Positions 20,144-30,854 of a stretch of DNA of 64,000 nucleotides are shown here, piece by piece; the first letter of the stretch is position 1, and every line of letters starts with the position of its first letter. This stretch comes from Streptococcus oralis (lineage in GTDB: Bacteria > Bacillota > Bacilli > Lactobacillales > Streptococcaceae). The DNA is taken from contig NZ_CP023507.1 in NCBI RefSeq assembly GCF_002386345.1, positions 1,550,001-1,614,000 on the forward strand, in the 5' to 3' direction. The notes under the pieces were generated by a model, which saw nothing but the letters and a program-made list of their open reading frames with translations, had not been told where the DNA came from and made no database searches. Both the position numbers and the translations under genes were made by a program.

Positions 20144-22105
20144 TTATTTTACGTGGTTTTCAAACTCTTTTTGGCTCTTTTCGATAGCTCTTTTACTTTC
20201 TGCTTCCCACTTAGCCTTGGCTTCATCAAATTGTTTCTTGGTAACAGGGTCTTTTTGTAATCTCATGTACTTATAATTATTTCCGTCACCCTTGATTCCC
20301 ACTAGGGAGTAGGCACGTGTAAACGGAGTTACTTTGGTTACAGAGGCTGTACCACCATTTGACATAGCAGACATGACTAGAGAATTGTCAATCATCCAAG
20401 CTTGCGCTTCAGCGTATTTTTCATAACGCTTAGCGACATCTTTGTTCTCAGCATCTGCTTCTTTCAAGAGTTGTGTATAGGTATCGAGCCCCAAACTCTT
20501 AATGAGCTCTTGGTCTTCCTTGGCATCAAGACCAAAAATCTTGAGATAGAAGCCAGTTTCAGCATTGAAGGGATCTAGATAAGTTGATGGATCCTGGTAA
20601 TCACCAACCCAACCATCAAAGTTTAGGTCGTAGTCACGAGCTGCTGGATTTGGTGCTAGGAAGGCAACATTTCCAAAGTCATCTGTAGAAAGCTGTTGAA
20701 CATCAATGACGATATTGTCAGAACCTAGTACTGTTTCAAGGGTTTGTTTAACCGAGTTCATACCAGAAACCGCATTTTTATTTGTCTGATCAACAGGGAC
20801 ATCCAAATGGATTGGGAAAGTCACGCCTTGGGCTTCTAATTCCTTTTTAGCTTCCGCAAATTTTGCTTGGGCCTTTTCCTTATTGAAGTAAGCATCTTGA
20901 GCGTCTGCTAAATTGATGCCTGACCACTCAGTTCCGTAGTTCACAAGCTTAGAAGCTGTTACTTCTCCAAAGGTCTTGTCTCCCACCTGGACAAATGTTG
21001 GGGGAACCAGAGTATTACGAAGGGTTTTGCTCGCTGCTTCTTCACCGTTAGATTGAGCAGAGTAGGCTGTTCGATCAATTCCAAAGTTGATAGCCTGACG
21101 GAATTTTTTATTTAAGATAGCTGTTTGAGCTGATTTCTTTTGTTCGTCCGTTGTTTTAGCGGTATGATTATAGGTTTTGCGGTTGACGTTAAAGTTAAAG
21201 TACCAAGATGTCTTGTCTTGTAAGCTATAGACGATATTGTCTTGGTATTTTTCTTTTGTCTTAGCATAATTCGAACTGTTTGGATAGACTCCTGCAATCG
21301 AGTAAGCACCACTTTCAAAGTTTCGAATGGTCATCTCCTGATCTGACCCATCAAAGTAGGCTAACTTAACTTTTTCAATGGTTACTTTATCATGGTCATA
21401 ATAGTGTGGATTCTTCACATATTCGATCGAAGATTTTGATGTGAAATCTTTTAACAGATATGGACCGTTATAAAGGATGCTGTCTGGTGTCAAGGTACCA
21501 AAGTCTTTATCTTTTGATTTCAAAAACTCTTCGTTGACTGGGAAAAGAATACTATTGGTTGTCTTAGAGTTCCAATAAGGTTCTGGTCGTGTCAAAGTGT
21601 ACTCAACCGTATAGTCATCCAAGGCTTTGACACCAACAGTTGAAAAGTCATTGGTCACACCCGTCACATAGTCATTCAATCCCTTGATTGAATTTTGAAT
21701 CAGATCCATGGCTTGCCCCTTGTTGTCCGCAGCATATTTGATCCCAGTGACAAAATCCTGAGCTTTGACTGAAGCGTATTCCTCACCATCAGCCGTATAC
21801 CACTTGGCATCTTTTCTAAGCTTGTAGGTATAGGTCAAACCATCTGATGAAACAGACCAATCCTCCGCAAGAGCAGGTACGAGGTTCCCATAGCTGTCAT
21901 TTTCTAGCAATCCATCTACGAGATTGGTAATAACGGCAGTGTTATCTGCATAATAATCTAGAAGATAGTTAAAAGTTGTTGGATTCGCACTAAATGTTGA
22001 TGAATAAGTGCTAGTATCTGTGTTGGACTGTCCACATGCAGAGAGCAAAATCCCTGTCGCTAAGACAAGACCTGTCCCGATTAGTCTTTTTTTCAGTTTG
22101 ATCAT
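20144..22105 (-). CDS. Oligopeptide-binding lipoprotein, AliB-like (AliD-type)
   Basis: This is a family 5 extracellular solute-binding protein that captures oligopeptides for an Ami/Opp permease. It has a lipoprotein signal with the lipobox LLSAC at about residues 20-24 and the SBP_bac_5 regions DGLLENDSYGNLVPALAEDWSVS, YTYKLRKDAKWYTADGEEY and ILYNGPYLLKDF. I prefer the second of two adjacent ATGs (22105, 653 aa), because AAAGGAG is only three bases from the first. No permease genes are nearby, so it must share one encoded elsewhere. Tandem AliB-like genes beside dexB are known from non-encapsulated pneumococci (aliB-like ORF1/ORF2, aliC/aliD). This is the copy nearer the polysaccharide genes. 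Confidence 0.88.
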   Translation of the reverse strand: MIKLKKRLIGTGLVLATGILLSACGQSNTDTSTYSSTFSANPTTFNYLLDYYADNTAVITNLVDGLLENDSYGNLVPALAEDWSVSSDGLTYTYKLRKDAKWYTADGEEYASVKAQDFVTGIKYAADNKGQAMDLIQNSIKGLNDYVTGVTNDFSTVGVKALDDYTVEYTLTRPEPYWNSKTTNSILFPVNEEFLKSKDKDFGTLTPDSILYNGPYLLKDFTSKSSIEYVKNPHYYDHDKVTIEKVKLAYFDGSDQEMTIRNFESGAYSIAGVYPNSSNYAKTKEKYQDNIVYSLQDKTSWYFNFNVNRKTYNHTAKTTDEQKKSAQTAILNKKFRQAINFGIDRTAYSAQSNGEEAASKTLRNTLVPPTFVQVGDKTFGEVTASKLVNYGTEWSGINLADAQDAYFNKEKAQAKFAEAKKELEAQGVTFPIHLDVPVDQTNKNAVSGMNSVKQTLETVLGSDNIVIDVQQLSTDDFGNVAFLAPNPAARDYDLNFDGWVGDYQDPSTYLDPFNAETGFYLKIFGLDAKEDQELIKSLGLDTYTQLLKEADAENKDVAKRYEKYAEAQAWMIDNSLVMSAMSNGGTASVTKVTPFTRAYSLVGIKGDGNNYKYMRLQKDPVTKKQFDEAKAKWEAESKRAIEKSQKEFENHVK

Positions 22106-22143
22106 CATTCACTCCTTTATGTCACTTTTTATAACATAACCAT

Positions 22144-22172
22144 ATTTTATCAAATTTATTCAAAAATGTAAA
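22144..22172 (-). promoter_or_regulatory. Promoter of the second AliB-like gene
   Basis: The minus strand has -35 TTTACA (22172-22167), a 17-base spacer and -10 TAAAAT (22149-22144) with a TG extension. The gene therefore has its own promoter as well as a terminator in front of it. Confidence 0.6.
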
Positions 22173-22206
22173 GTTACTGCCTTTATGACAACTGGTGTCT
22201 CAAAAC

Positions 22207-22237
22207 AAAAAAGAAGCACAGTTTCCTGCAACTTCCT
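22207..22237 (-). terminator. Terminator of the first AliB-like gene
   Basis: On the minus strand GAAGTTGCAG and CTGTGCTTC form an imperfect stem with a GAAA loop, followed by TTTTTTG. It lies 15 bases after the stop codon at 22252. Confidence 0.7.
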
Positions 22238-22251
22238 TTTCTGTTTATAGA

Positions 22252-24219
22252 TTACTTGACGTGTTTTTCAAGTTCTTTTTGGTATTTGGCATTTGTCTCG
22301 ATTTTTTCTTGTTGCCATTTCTTGAAGGCTTCTTCGTATTCTTTTGCAGTCACAACGTCATTTTGCAATTCCAATCCTTTGAATACAAATGGGTCTCCCT
22401 TGATCCCGACTTGAGAGTAAGCTTTTGTAAATGGTACAGTACGGCTAACCGTTGGAGAACCACCTGAAGAAGCAACTGGGATTAAAAGTGAACTATCCGA
22501 TACCCAAGCTTGAGCTTTAGCATATTTTTCATAACGCTTATTAAGGTCGCTGGTTTCAGCTGCAGCGTCATCCAAGAGTTTCTTGTATTCGTCCAGTCCA
22601 ACTTGAGCCATCACTTCTGGATCTTTTCCGCGATTGATCCCCAAGTGTTTAAGGGCAGAACCCTTCTTAGCATCAAGGATGTTGAGGTAGGTAGCCGGGT
22701 CTTGATAATCTGGTCCCCAACCAGTTCCGTTCAAGTCATAGTCTTTTTGGGATGGAACCTTGGCTTGAGATGTAATGCTCATTTTCTCATTATCTGTCAT
22801 TTGAAGGACATCGACAATGACATTTTCAGTACCAAGTGATGATTCGATAGACTGCTTGAGTGAGTTAGTTTGTTGAACCGCGATTACATCTGTTTGTTCA
22901 ACCGGGATATCCAAATGGATTGGGAAGGTAACCCCCTTGCCCTGCAATTCTTCCTTGGCTTTAGCAAAGGCTGCCTTAGCTTTTTCAGGACTGTAAATCG
23001 TATCCTTGCCATCTGTAAGGGCTACATCTTTCCACTGGTCTCCATATGAAACGAGCTCTGCCTGTGCCAACTCTCCAAAGGTTTTTTCACCCACTTGAAC
23101 GTAGTCATGTGGCACTAGGCTGTTACGGATAATCTTGTCCGCACCTTCTTCACCATTCAACTGAGCAGTATAAGAATGACGATCAAGGGCAAAGTTCAGC
23201 GCCTGACGGAAGTTCTTGTTGAGAAGAGCTTCTTTCGTTGATGTTTTTTGAGCTTCGTCTGTTTTAGCTGTTTTATTGTAAGATTGGCGGTTTACGTTAA
23301 CAGTGAGGTAGTAGCTTGTCGCTTCTTGTGGACTGTAAACAATCTTATCGCCGTACTCTTGTTTAGTTGACTCAAAATTTGAACTTGTCGGGAAGAGACG
23401 AGCTGTTGTATAAGCTCCTTGTGTAAAGCTACGAATCAAGGATTCTTGGTCTGATCCATCGTAGAAAGTTAGTTTAATATTGTCAATCTTGACATTGTCC
23501 TTATCCCAGTAGTTTGGATTCTTTTCATATTCAATGACTGATTTTGAAGTCAATGATTTCAAGAAATAAGGACCATTATATAGGATACCTGATGGGGTTG
23601 GTGCACCGTAGTCGCTCCCTTTAGAATTCAAAAATTCTTCATTAACTGGGAGCATGGTTGCAGTTGTGACCTTAGAGTTCCAGAAACTCTCTGGTTTGTT
23701 GAGCGTATATTCTACCGTATAATCATCAACAGCCTTAACTCCTACGGTAGAGAAATCATTGCTCTCACCACTAACATACTCTGCCAAACCTTTGATAGAA
23801 TCCTGAATCAAAGAAAGACCATCTGATTTTCCGTCAGCGGCATGTTTAAGCCCAGTAACAAAGTCTTTAGCTTTAACTTCAGCGTATTCTTCCCCATCAG
23901 AAGTATACCATTTTACACCCTTACGAAGTTTGTAGGTGTAAGTCAAACCATCCTTTGAAACAGACCAGTCTTCTGCAAGTGATGGAATTAAGTTCCCATA
24001 CTTGTCATTTTCCAAAAGACCATCAACAACGTTTGCTATAACGTCAGAAGTTGAGCTCTTGCTCGTCACACTATAGTCCAAAGAAGATGGATCCATAGCA
24101 TAGACATAAGAGAATGTCTTGGGAGCATCCGCTTTCTTTTCACTTTGCCCACAAGCAGTTAACAGTAGGGCCGCACTCAAAACAGCACCTGCTCCTAAGA
24201 GCCACTTTTTCGATTTCAT
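22252..24219 (-). CDS. Oligopeptide-binding lipoprotein, AliB-like (AliC-type)
   Basis: This is a second family 5 peptide-binding lipoprotein, of 655 aa, clearly paralogous to its neighbour. Both share DGLLEN-KYGNLIPSLAEDWSVS, TYTYKLRKGVKWYTSDGEEYA, ILYNGPYFLKSLTSKS and the C-terminal YEKYAKAQAW region. The signal peptide ends in the lipobox LLTAC. I chose the ATG at 24219 (MKSKKWLLGAG), with AAGGAG six bases upstream. A longer in-frame start at 24252 would overlap the predicted -10 box. It captures peptides for uptake, and in relatives such proteins also sense peptides. It matches the aliC position next to dexB described in non-encapsulated pneumococci. Confidence 0.9.
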   Translation of the reverse strand: MKSKKWLLGAGAVLSAALLLTACGQSEKKADAPKTFSYVYAMDPSSLDYSVTSKSSTSDVIANVVDGLLENDKYGNLIPSLAEDWSVSKDGLTYTYKLRKGVKWYTSDGEEYAEVKAKDFVTGLKHAADGKSDGLSLIQDSIKGLAEYVSGESNDFSTVGVKAVDDYTVEYTLNKPESFWNSKVTTATMLPVNEEFLNSKGSDYGAPTPSGILYNGPYFLKSLTSKSVIEYEKNPNYWDKDNVKIDNIKLTFYDGSDQESLIRSFTQGAYTTARLFPTSSNFESTKQEYGDKIVYSPQEATSYYLTVNVNRQSYNKTAKTDEAQKTSTKEALLNKNFRQALNFALDRHSYTAQLNGEEGADKIIRNSLVPHDYVQVGEKTFGELAQAELVSYGDQWKDVALTDGKDTIYSPEKAKAAFAKAKEELQGKGVTFPIHLDIPVEQTDVIAVQQTNSLKQSIESSLGTENVIVDVLQMTDNEKMSITSQAKVPSQKDYDLNGTGWGPDYQDPATYLNILDAKKGSALKHLGINRGKDPEVMAQVGLDEYKKLLDDAAAETSDLNKRYEKYAKAQAWVSDSSLLIPVASSGGSPTVSRTVPFTKAYSQVGIKGDPFVFKGLELQNDVVTAKEYEEAFKKWQQEKIETNAKYQKELEKHVK

Positions 24220-24250
24220 AAGTAATCTCCTTAAAGATAGTGTTTTCACC

Positions 24251-24278
24251 ATTATACCCTATTTTTTCATAAAAGCAA
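24251..24278 (-). promoter_or_regulatory. Promoter of the first AliB-like gene
   Basis: The minus strand has -35 TTGCTT (24278-24273), a 16-base spacer and a consensus -10 TATAAT (24256-24251). Its position rules out the longer in-frame start codon at 24252. Confidence 0.6.
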
Positions 24279-24350
24279 GAACTTTCGCCAGATTTTTTAG
24301 AAAATTCTAACAAATATTTTTTAAAGGTTTTTCTATATATTTTTCAACAA

Positions 24351-24382
24351 AAGAACCCCAAGCATCAAAGGCTTGAGGTTCA
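24351..24382 (-). terminator. dexB terminator
   Basis: The minus strand stem GAACCTCAAGC/GCTTGGGGTTC is followed by TTTTG, directly after the dexB stop. Confidence 0.8.
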
Positions 24383-24388
24383 CTTATT

Positions 24389-26008
<1,620 letters not shown>

Positions 26009-26033
26009 TCATTATTTTAATAATCTATAGTCT

Positions 26034-26062
26034 ATGATAGCGCTTTTTTGAACATAGTGCAA
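26034..26062 (-). promoter_or_regulatory. dexB promoter
   Basis: The minus strand has -35 TTGCAC (26062-26057), a 17-base spacer and -10 TATCAT (26039-26034). The -35 hexamer lies inside the cre site, so binding of CcpA should block polymerase. Confidence 0.65.
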
Positions 26063-26071
26063 GCGTTTGCC
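26058..26071. promoter_or_regulatory. cre (CcpA) operator over the dexB -35 box
   Basis: TGCAAGCGTTTGCC on the plus strand matches 13 of 14 positions of the cre consensus TGNAANCGNTNNCA and is nearly palindromic. It also lies upstream of the divergent DUF1846 promoter. Confidence 0.75.
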
Positions 26072-26103
26072 TAATCTTTTTGATTTCTTTTTTGACTCCG
26101 TAG

Positions 26104-26132
26104 TTTCCTAACTTCCAATTTTTTATTATAAT
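26104..26132 (+). promoter_or_regulatory. Promoter of the DUF1846 gene
   Basis: The plus strand has -35 TTTCCT (26104-26109), a 17-base spacer and -10 TATAAT (26127-26132). It is divergent from dexB. AGAGGT before the ATG is a modest ribosome binding site. Confidence 0.55.
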
Positions 26133-26151
26133 AGAGGTCAGAGGTAAAAAA

Positions 26152-27636
26152 ATGAAAAAACAAGCTTTTAGTTCTGAACAATATTTGAATCTACAGCGCG
26201 ACCACATCTTAGAGCGCATTAATCAATTTGACGGCAAGCTCTACTTGGAGTTTGGTGGTAAAATGTTAGAAGATTTCCACGCTGCTCGTGTTCTTCCTGG
26301 TTATGAGCCTGACAATAAAATCAAGCTCTTGCAAGAATTGAAAGAGCAGATTGAAGTTGTGATTGCTATTAATGCTAGCAATATCGAGCACTCTAAAGCA
26401 CGTGGTGACTTGGGCATTTCTTATGACCAAGAAGTTCTTCGTTTGATTGACAAATTCAATGAACTGGGAATCTTTGTCGGTTCTGTTGTCATCACACAAT
26501 ACGCCGGACAACCCGCTGCAGATGCCTTCCGAAACCAGCTCGAGAAAAATGGAATTGATTCTTATCTTCATTATCCAATCAAAGGATACCCGACGGATAT
26601 GGACCACATCATTTCTCCCGAAGGTATGGGAAAAAACGACTACATCAAAACCAGTCGCAACTTGATTGTCGTAACCGCTCCTGGACCTGGTTCTGGAAAA
26701 TTGGCAACTTGTATGTCCAATATGTACCACGACCAACTCAACGGTATCAAGTCTGGCTACGCTAAATTTGAAACCTTCCCAGTCTGGAATCTGCCCCTTC
26801 ATCATCCAGTCAATTTGGCCTACGAGGCTGCAACCGCAGACCTTGACGATGTCAACATGATTGACCCTTTCCATCTCCAAACCTACGGAGAAACCACTGT
26901 CAATTACAACCGTGATATCGAAATTTTCCCAGTGCTCAAACGTATGTTGGAACGCATTCTCGGTGAGTCTCCATACGCTTCACCAACAGACATGGGTGTC
27001 AACATGGTTGGTTTTGCTATTACTGATAATGAAGCTGCTATCGAAGCTTCTAAACAAGAAATCATCCGTCGCTATTATCAAACTGTTCTTGATTTTAAAG
27101 CTGAAAAAGTCGGAGAAACTGCTGTCAAGAAGATTGAACTTCTCATGAACGATCTCGGTATCACACCTGCAGACCGTCAGGTTGCTGTCGCAGCACGTCA
27201 AAAGGCTGAAGAAACCGGTGGTCCTGCCCTAGCTCTTGAATTACCATCTGGTGACATTGTCACTGGTAAAAACTCTGAACTCTTTGGTCCTACAGCTGCT
27301 GCCTTGATCAATGCTATTAAAAAATCAGCTGACATCGCTAAGGAAGTGAAACTAATCGAGCCTGAAGTCGTCAAACCAATTCAAGGTCTTAAAATCAATC
27401 ATCTAGGTAGCCGCAATCCGCGCCTGCATTCAAATGAAATCCTGATTGCTCTTGCAATCACAGCTATGGAAAATCCTGATGCTGCGCGCGCAATGAAAGA
27501 ACTGGGTAACCTCAAAGGAAGTGAAGCTCACTCAACCATCATCTTAACTGATGAAGACAAGAACGTCCTTCGCAAGCTAGGCATCAACGTAACCTTTGAC
27601 CCATACTACCAATACGATCGCTTGTATCGCAAATAA
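26152..27636 (+). CDS. DUF1846 family protein
   Basis: This 494-aa cytoplasmic protein belongs to the widely conserved DUF1846 family, whose function is unknown to me. There is no signal peptide or membrane segment. Conspicuous blocks are [24 protein letters not shown] near the N-terminus, the glycine-rich [22 protein letters not shown] near residue 180, which resembles a nucleotide-binding loop, and [15 protein letters not shown]. It is followed by its own terminator. The neighbours luxS and dexB are the same as in the pneumococcus (SP_0341 region), so the block is ancestral. Confidence 0.88.
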   Translation: MKKQAFSSEQYLNLQRDHILERINQFDGKLYLEFGGKMLEDFHAARVLPGYEPDNKIKLLQELKEQIEVVIAINASNIEHSKARGDLGISYDQEVLRLIDKFNELGIFVGSVVITQYAGQPAADAFRNQLEKNGIDSYLHYPIKGYPTDMDHIISPEGMGKNDYIKTSRNLIVVTAPGPGSGKLATCMSNMYHDQLNGIKSGYAKFETFPVWNLPLHHPVNLAYEAATADLDDVNMIDPFHLQTYGETTVNYNRDIEIFPVLKRMLERILGESPYASPTDMGVNMVGFAITDNEAAIEASKQEIIRRYYQTVLDFKAEKVGETAVKKIELLMNDLGITPADRQVAVAARQKAEETGGPALALELPSGDIVTGKNSELFGPTAAALINAIKKSADIAKEVKLIEPEVVKPIQGLKINHLGSRNPRLHSNEILIALAITAMENPDAARAMKELGNLKGSEAHSTIILTDEDKNVLRKLGINVTFDPYYQYDRLYRK

Positions 27637-27643
27637 AAACTCA

Positions 27644-27670
27644 AACCTCTCCTTTCTTGGAGAGGTTTTC
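27644..27670 (+). terminator. Terminator after the DUF1846 gene
   Basis: AACCTCTCC and GGAGAGGTT form a perfect 9-bp stem with a six-base loop, followed by TTTC. It lies directly after the stop codon. Confidence 0.8.
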
Positions 27671-27694
27671 TCTCTATCTCAAGAGCACCCTTTA

Positions 27695-27703
27695 TGATAT
27701 AAT
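27695..27703 (+). promoter_or_regulatory. luxS promoter (extended -10)
   Basis: TGATATAAT is an exact extended -10, 28 bases before the ATG, with GAAAGGA as ribosome binding site. No good -35 was seen. Confidence 0.55.
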
Positions 27704-27730
27704 GAAGGAAGAAAACTGAAAGGATTTACC

Positions 27731-28213
27731 ATGTCAAAAGAAGTTATTGTCGAAAGTTTTGAACTAGACCACACCATTGTTAAAGCACCCTATGTCCGCT
27801 TGATTGGGGAAGAAACAGGGCCAAAGGGAGATGTCATCTCCAACTTTGATATTCGCTTGGTGCAACCAAATGAAGACTCTATCCCTACCGCTGGCCTTCA
27901 CACGATCGAGCACCTCTTGGCCAAACTCATCCGTACCCGCATTGACGGCATGATTGACTGCTCACCATTTGGTTGCCGTACAGGCTTCCACATGATTATG
28001 TGGGGACGCCATACCAGCGCTGAGATTGCAGCTGTTATCAAGGATTCGCTCAAAGAAATTGCTGAAACCACTACTTGGGAAGATGTTCCTGGAACAACCA
28101 TCGAATCTTGCGGAAACTACAAGGACCACAGCCTCTTTTCTGCTAAAGAATGGGCGAAACTCATTCTGGAACAAGGAATCTCAGATGATGCCTTTGAGCG
28201 CCATGTCATCTAA
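27731..28213 (+). CDS. luxS: S-ribosylhomocysteine lyase LuxS
   Basis: LuxS cleaves S-ribosylhomocysteine to homocysteine and DPD, the precursor of autoinducer-2, as part of the activated methyl cycle. The 160-aa protein has the metal-binding HTIEH motif ([12 protein letters not shown], about residues 57-68), the conserved cysteine region [13 protein letters not shown], and the C-terminal [20 protein letters not shown]. Length and motifs are complete. It is monocistronic, with its own promoter and terminator, and converges on clpL across a BOX element. Confidence 0.96.
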   Translation: MSKEVIVESFELDHTIVKAPYVRLIGEETGPKGDVISNFDIRLVQPNEDSIPTAGLHTIEHLLAKLIRTRIDGMIDCSPFGCRTGFHMIMWGRHTSAEIAAVIKDSLKEIAETTTWEDVPGTTIESCGNYKDHSLFSAKEWAKLILEQGISDDAFERHVI

Positions 28214-28218
28214 ACACA

Positions 28219-28256
28219 AAAAGGAACCAGCTTTTTAGCTAGTTCCTTCTTTTTTA
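28219..28256 (+). terminator. luxS terminator
   Basis: GGAACCAGCT and AGCTAGTTCC form a 10-bp stem with one mismatch and a TTTT loop, followed by a T-rich tail. Confidence 0.8.
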
Positions 28257-28273
28257 TTCTCAAAATTTTGTCT

Positions 28274-28381
28274 TATACTCAATGAAAATCAAAGAGCAAA
28301 CTAGGAAACTAGCCGCAGGCTGTACTTGAGTACGGCAAGGCGACGTTGACGTGGTTTGAATTTGATTTTCGAAGAGTATTA
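28274..28381. repeat. BOX element, boxA-boxC form without boxB
   Basis: This ~107-bp sequence is bounded by inverted ends (TATACTC and GAGTATTA). It contains the typical BOX segments: CAATGAAAATCAAAGAGCAA with AGCCGCAGG (boxC end) and CGGCAAGGCGACGTTGACGT with TTCGAAGAGTATT (boxA end). No boxB module lies between them. BOX elements are dispersed, probably mobilised repeats of pneumococcus and relatives, and form stable stems when transcribed. The clpL stop codon (28381-28379) lies within the terminal repeat. Confidence 0.88.
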
Positions 28382-30484
28382 GGCTTTTTCACGAATAACT
28401 AAACCACCATCTTCCATATCTGCTTCCAGATGTTTAGCATCTAGATGATCCAAGTGGAAGTCTGTCACCTTATCACGAATTTGTTGTTCAACCACGCGAC
28501 GGAGAGGACGAACACCCATAACTTCGTCATAGCCTTCTTCTGTGATAAAGTCCTTAGCCGCTTGGCTGACTTCTAAATTAATGTCTTTCTTAGCCAAGGT
28601 TTGGTTGACTTCCGCCAACATCAAGTCCACAATCTTAGAAAGGTCCTCCTTATTCAAGTGTGAGAACTCGATAACTGCATTAAAGCGGTTAAGGAACTCT
28701 GGGCGGAAGAATGGTTTCAAACGATCCATCAATTCTGGTTTGTCAGCATCTTCTGTCAAGTTGGCTTCATAACCAAATCCAGCATTTGATGTCGCGATAA
28801 TGACCGTGTTCTTGAAGTTCACTGTATTTCCTTGACCATCAGTCAAACGACCATCATCCAATACTTGGAGGAGAAGGGTGATTACTTGAGGATCAGCCTT
28901 TTCAATTTCGTCCAAGAGAATGATAGAGTAAGGATTACGACGAACACGTTCTGTCAAGGTATTGCTATTGTCATCATACCCCACATAACCTGCTGTTGTA
29001 CCAATTAACTTAGATACGGCTGTGCGGTCACTGTATTCAGACATATCCAAGCGGATAATCGCATCCTTGGTACCAAACATATCCAATGCCAATTGCTTAG
29101 CAAGCTCCGTCTTACCAACTCCAGTAGGCCCTACAAAGAGGAAGCTACCGATTGGGCGATTGCCTTCATCAAATCCTGCACGGTTACGACGGATAGCACG
29201 AGCTACTGCTTCTACTGCCTTATCTTGGCCAATTACCTTGTGTTCCAAGCGATGAGCCATATCTTTTAGGCGTTCGATATCAGATGCCCCCATTTGAGAA
29301 ACTGGGATACCAGTCATACGCTCTACGGACTCAGCCACATCGTTGATGCTTGCAGTCACTTTCATGTCTTCTGTGTGGTTTTCGACTTTTTTCTCTAATT
29401 CTGCAATACGTGTTTTAGCATTGAGAGCTGCTTCAAAGTCTTCTGCCTCAACTGCTTTTTCTTGCTTGTCTTTTTCTGCCTCAATTTCCCGTTCAACAGC
29501 ATGCACATCTGTTACAGGATGTTGAGCTGCCAAGTGAGCAGCCGTTACATCGACAAGGTCAATAGCTTTATCTGGCAAGCTGCGTTGTGGAATGTATTGG
29601 ATGGAATAATCCACTGCTGCTTTCAAGACTTCGTCTGGCAAAATGACATTGTGGTGTTGTTGATAGAGGTCACGAATCCCTTGAAGGATTTTAAAAGTAA
29701 CCTCTGCTGAAGGAGCATTAACCTTGACTTCGTTGAAACGACGAGCAAGAGCTGCATTCTTCAAGATGGTGTTACGGTATTCGTCTTGAGTCGTTGCCCC
29801 AATAACTGTCAACTCACCACGAGAGAGAGCTGGCTTGAGAATGTCCGCAAGCCCTTTAGATCCACTGTCTCCACCAGTGCTACCAGCACCGAGAATTTGG
29901 TGAATTTCATCAAAGAAGAGGATAATATTCCCTGCTTCTTTCACTTCATTGACTAGGTTTTGAACGTTTTCTTCAAAGCTACCACGGTATTGAGTTCCAG
30001 CCTCAAGACCTGAGATATCAATAGAAATAATTTCCTTGTTCTTGATGGCAGCCGGAACATCTCCATTCACAATCGCTTGTGCTAGACCTTCGACAACGGC
30101 TGTCTTACCAACACCTGCATCTCCGACCAGAACAGGATTGTTTTTGGTACGACGTGAGAGGATTTCAGAAGTTTCTTGAATTTCCTTGTTTCGTCCGATA
30201 ACAGGATCCAGCTTGCCCTCGCGAGCTTCCGCTGTCAAGTTACGACCTAGTTTAGCAAGGACACCGTCTTGTTTCATACCTGAAGCGTGTTGTTGCATTT
30301 GCACCTCAGATTCTGCATTTCCTGGTAATTTCCCAGTTGCACGATACTGAGCAAATTCCTCAGGTGTCACTTCTCGTCCATTAATCAAGTAGCGACGATT
30401 TTCAGAACTATATCCTCGCATACCACCCATCAATTGGTTAAATAAATCATCCATGTTGTTAAAGTTATTAAAGTTGTTGTTCAT
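28379..30484 (-). CDS. clpL: ATP-dependent chaperone ClpL
   Basis: ClpL is a Hsp100-type AAA+ chaperone of Gram-positive bacteria involved in heat and antibiotic tolerance. The 701-aa protein has a short Asn/Met-rich N-terminus ([14 protein letters not shown]) and a first AAA domain with Walker [14 protein letters not shown] and Walker [13 protein letters not shown] coiled middle stretch rich in Glu/Lys (about 325-375) follows. The second AAA domain has [15 protein letters not shown] and [13 protein letters not shown] CtsR-type operator over the promoter marks it as a class III heat-shock gene. Its leader carries a 29-codon ORF. The stop codon falls in the BOX element. Confidence 0.95.
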   Translation of the reverse strand: MNNNFNNFNNMDDLFNQLMGGMRGYSSENRRYLINGREVTPEEFAQYRATGKLPGNAESEVQMQQHASGMKQDGVLAKLGRNLTAEAREGKLDPVIGRNKEIQETSEILSRRTKNNPVLVGDAGVGKTAVVEGLAQAIVNGDVPAAIKNKEIISIDISGLEAGTQYRGSFEENVQNLVNEVKEAGNIILFFDEIHQILGAGSTGGDSGSKGLADILKPALSRGELTVIGATTQDEYRNTILKNAALARRFNEVKVNAPSAEVTFKILQGIRDLYQQHHNVILPDEVLKAAVDYSIQYIPQRSLPDKAIDLVDVTAAHLAAQHPVTDVHAVEREIEAEKDKQEKAVEAEDFEAALNAKTRIAELEKKVENHTEDMKVTASINDVAESVERMTGIPVSQMGASDIERLKDMAHRLEHKVIGQDKAVEAVARAIRRNRAGFDEGNRPIGSFLFVGPTGVGKTELAKQLALDMFGTKDAIIRLDMSEYSDRTAVSKLIGTTAGYVGYDDNSNTLTERVRRNPYSIILLDEIEKADPQVITLLLQVLDDGRLTDGQGNTVNFKNTVIIATSNAGFGYEANLTEDADKPELMDRLKPFFRPEFLNRFNAVIEFSHLNKEDLSKIVDLMLAEVNQTLAKKDINLEVSQAAKDFITEEGYDEVMGVRPLRRVVEQQIRDKVTDFHLDHLDAKHLEADMEDGGLVIREKA

Positions 30485-30567
30485 ATTTTTTACCTCGTTT
30501 ATTGTTTATTATTTGCAATCTCTGATATTGACTATCTTTGACCTTTGTTTTAAAAATTTTAGACTAG

Positions 30568-30657
30568 CTAACTAACTACTCTACGTATAATTTCTGGTTT
30601 TTCTTTCTTAAATAAGCCTTTTATCATCTTCTTTTCAAAATCTGTTAGATTTAACAT
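30568..30657 (-). CDS. Small leader ORF upstream of clpL (29 aa)
   Basis: The ATG at 30657 opens a 29-codon frame ending in TAG at 30570-30568. The encoded peptide runs MLNLTDFEKKMIKGLFKKEK and then PEIIRRVVS, an amphipathic, strongly basic sequence. An unusually strong Shine-Dalgarno sequence (AAGGGGTGAGG) sits three bases before the ATG, which is good evidence for translation. It lies between the clpL promoter and clpL, so it is on the same transcript. It could be a regulatory leader peptide or a small heat-induced protein. I recall a small annotated ORF next to pneumococcal clpL but know of no function. Confidence 0.6.
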   Translation of the reverse strand: MLNLTDFEKKMIKGLFKKEKPEIIRRVVS

Positions 30658-30689
30658 AGGCCTCACCCCTTTCTAGGGTATCTATCATA

Positions 30690-30719
30690 CATTTTCAATA
30701 AATAGAATCATTGAAAATG
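30690..30719 (-). promoter_or_regulatory. 5' UTR hairpin of the clpL transcript
   Basis: A perfect 10-bp inverted repeat (CATTTTCAAT and ATTGAAAATG) with a 10-base loop lies between the promoter and the Shine-Dalgarno sequence of the small ORF. It is AT-rich and would melt readily, so a thermosensor or stability role is possible. This is inference. Confidence 0.5.
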
Positions 30720-30754
30720 AAGTTTTCTAAGGAATTCATTTTCCTTATGCTTCT

Positions 30755-30783
30755 ACTATATCACATTGGTCAGTAAAAGTCAA
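30755..30783 (-). promoter_or_regulatory. clpL promoter
   Basis: The minus strand has -35 TTGACT (30783-30778), a 17-base spacer and -10 TATAGT (30760-30755) with a TG extension. CtsR-like sites overlap and precede the -35. Confidence 0.7.
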
Positions 30784-30789
30784 CATCTT

Positions 30790-30806
30790 TTTGACCAAAT
30801 TTGACT
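30790..30806 (-). promoter_or_regulatory. CtsR operator
   Basis: AGTCAAATTTGGTCAAA fits the CtsR heptad direct repeat RGTCAAA-N3-RGTCAAA at every heptad position. A weaker site (GGTCAGTAAAAGTCAAC, 30768-30784, plus strand) overlaps the -35 box. CtsR represses class III heat-shock genes. Confidence 0.8.
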
Positions 30807-30854
30807 ATTTTTTTAAAATTTTTTTGAAGTCTTGAATAGATAATGTAAGTACAC

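Noticed and set aside
24220..24252. Longer start for the first AliB-like protein
   Set aside because: It overlaps the predicted -10 box and would spoil the lipoprotein signal. The ATG at 24219 has AAGGAG.
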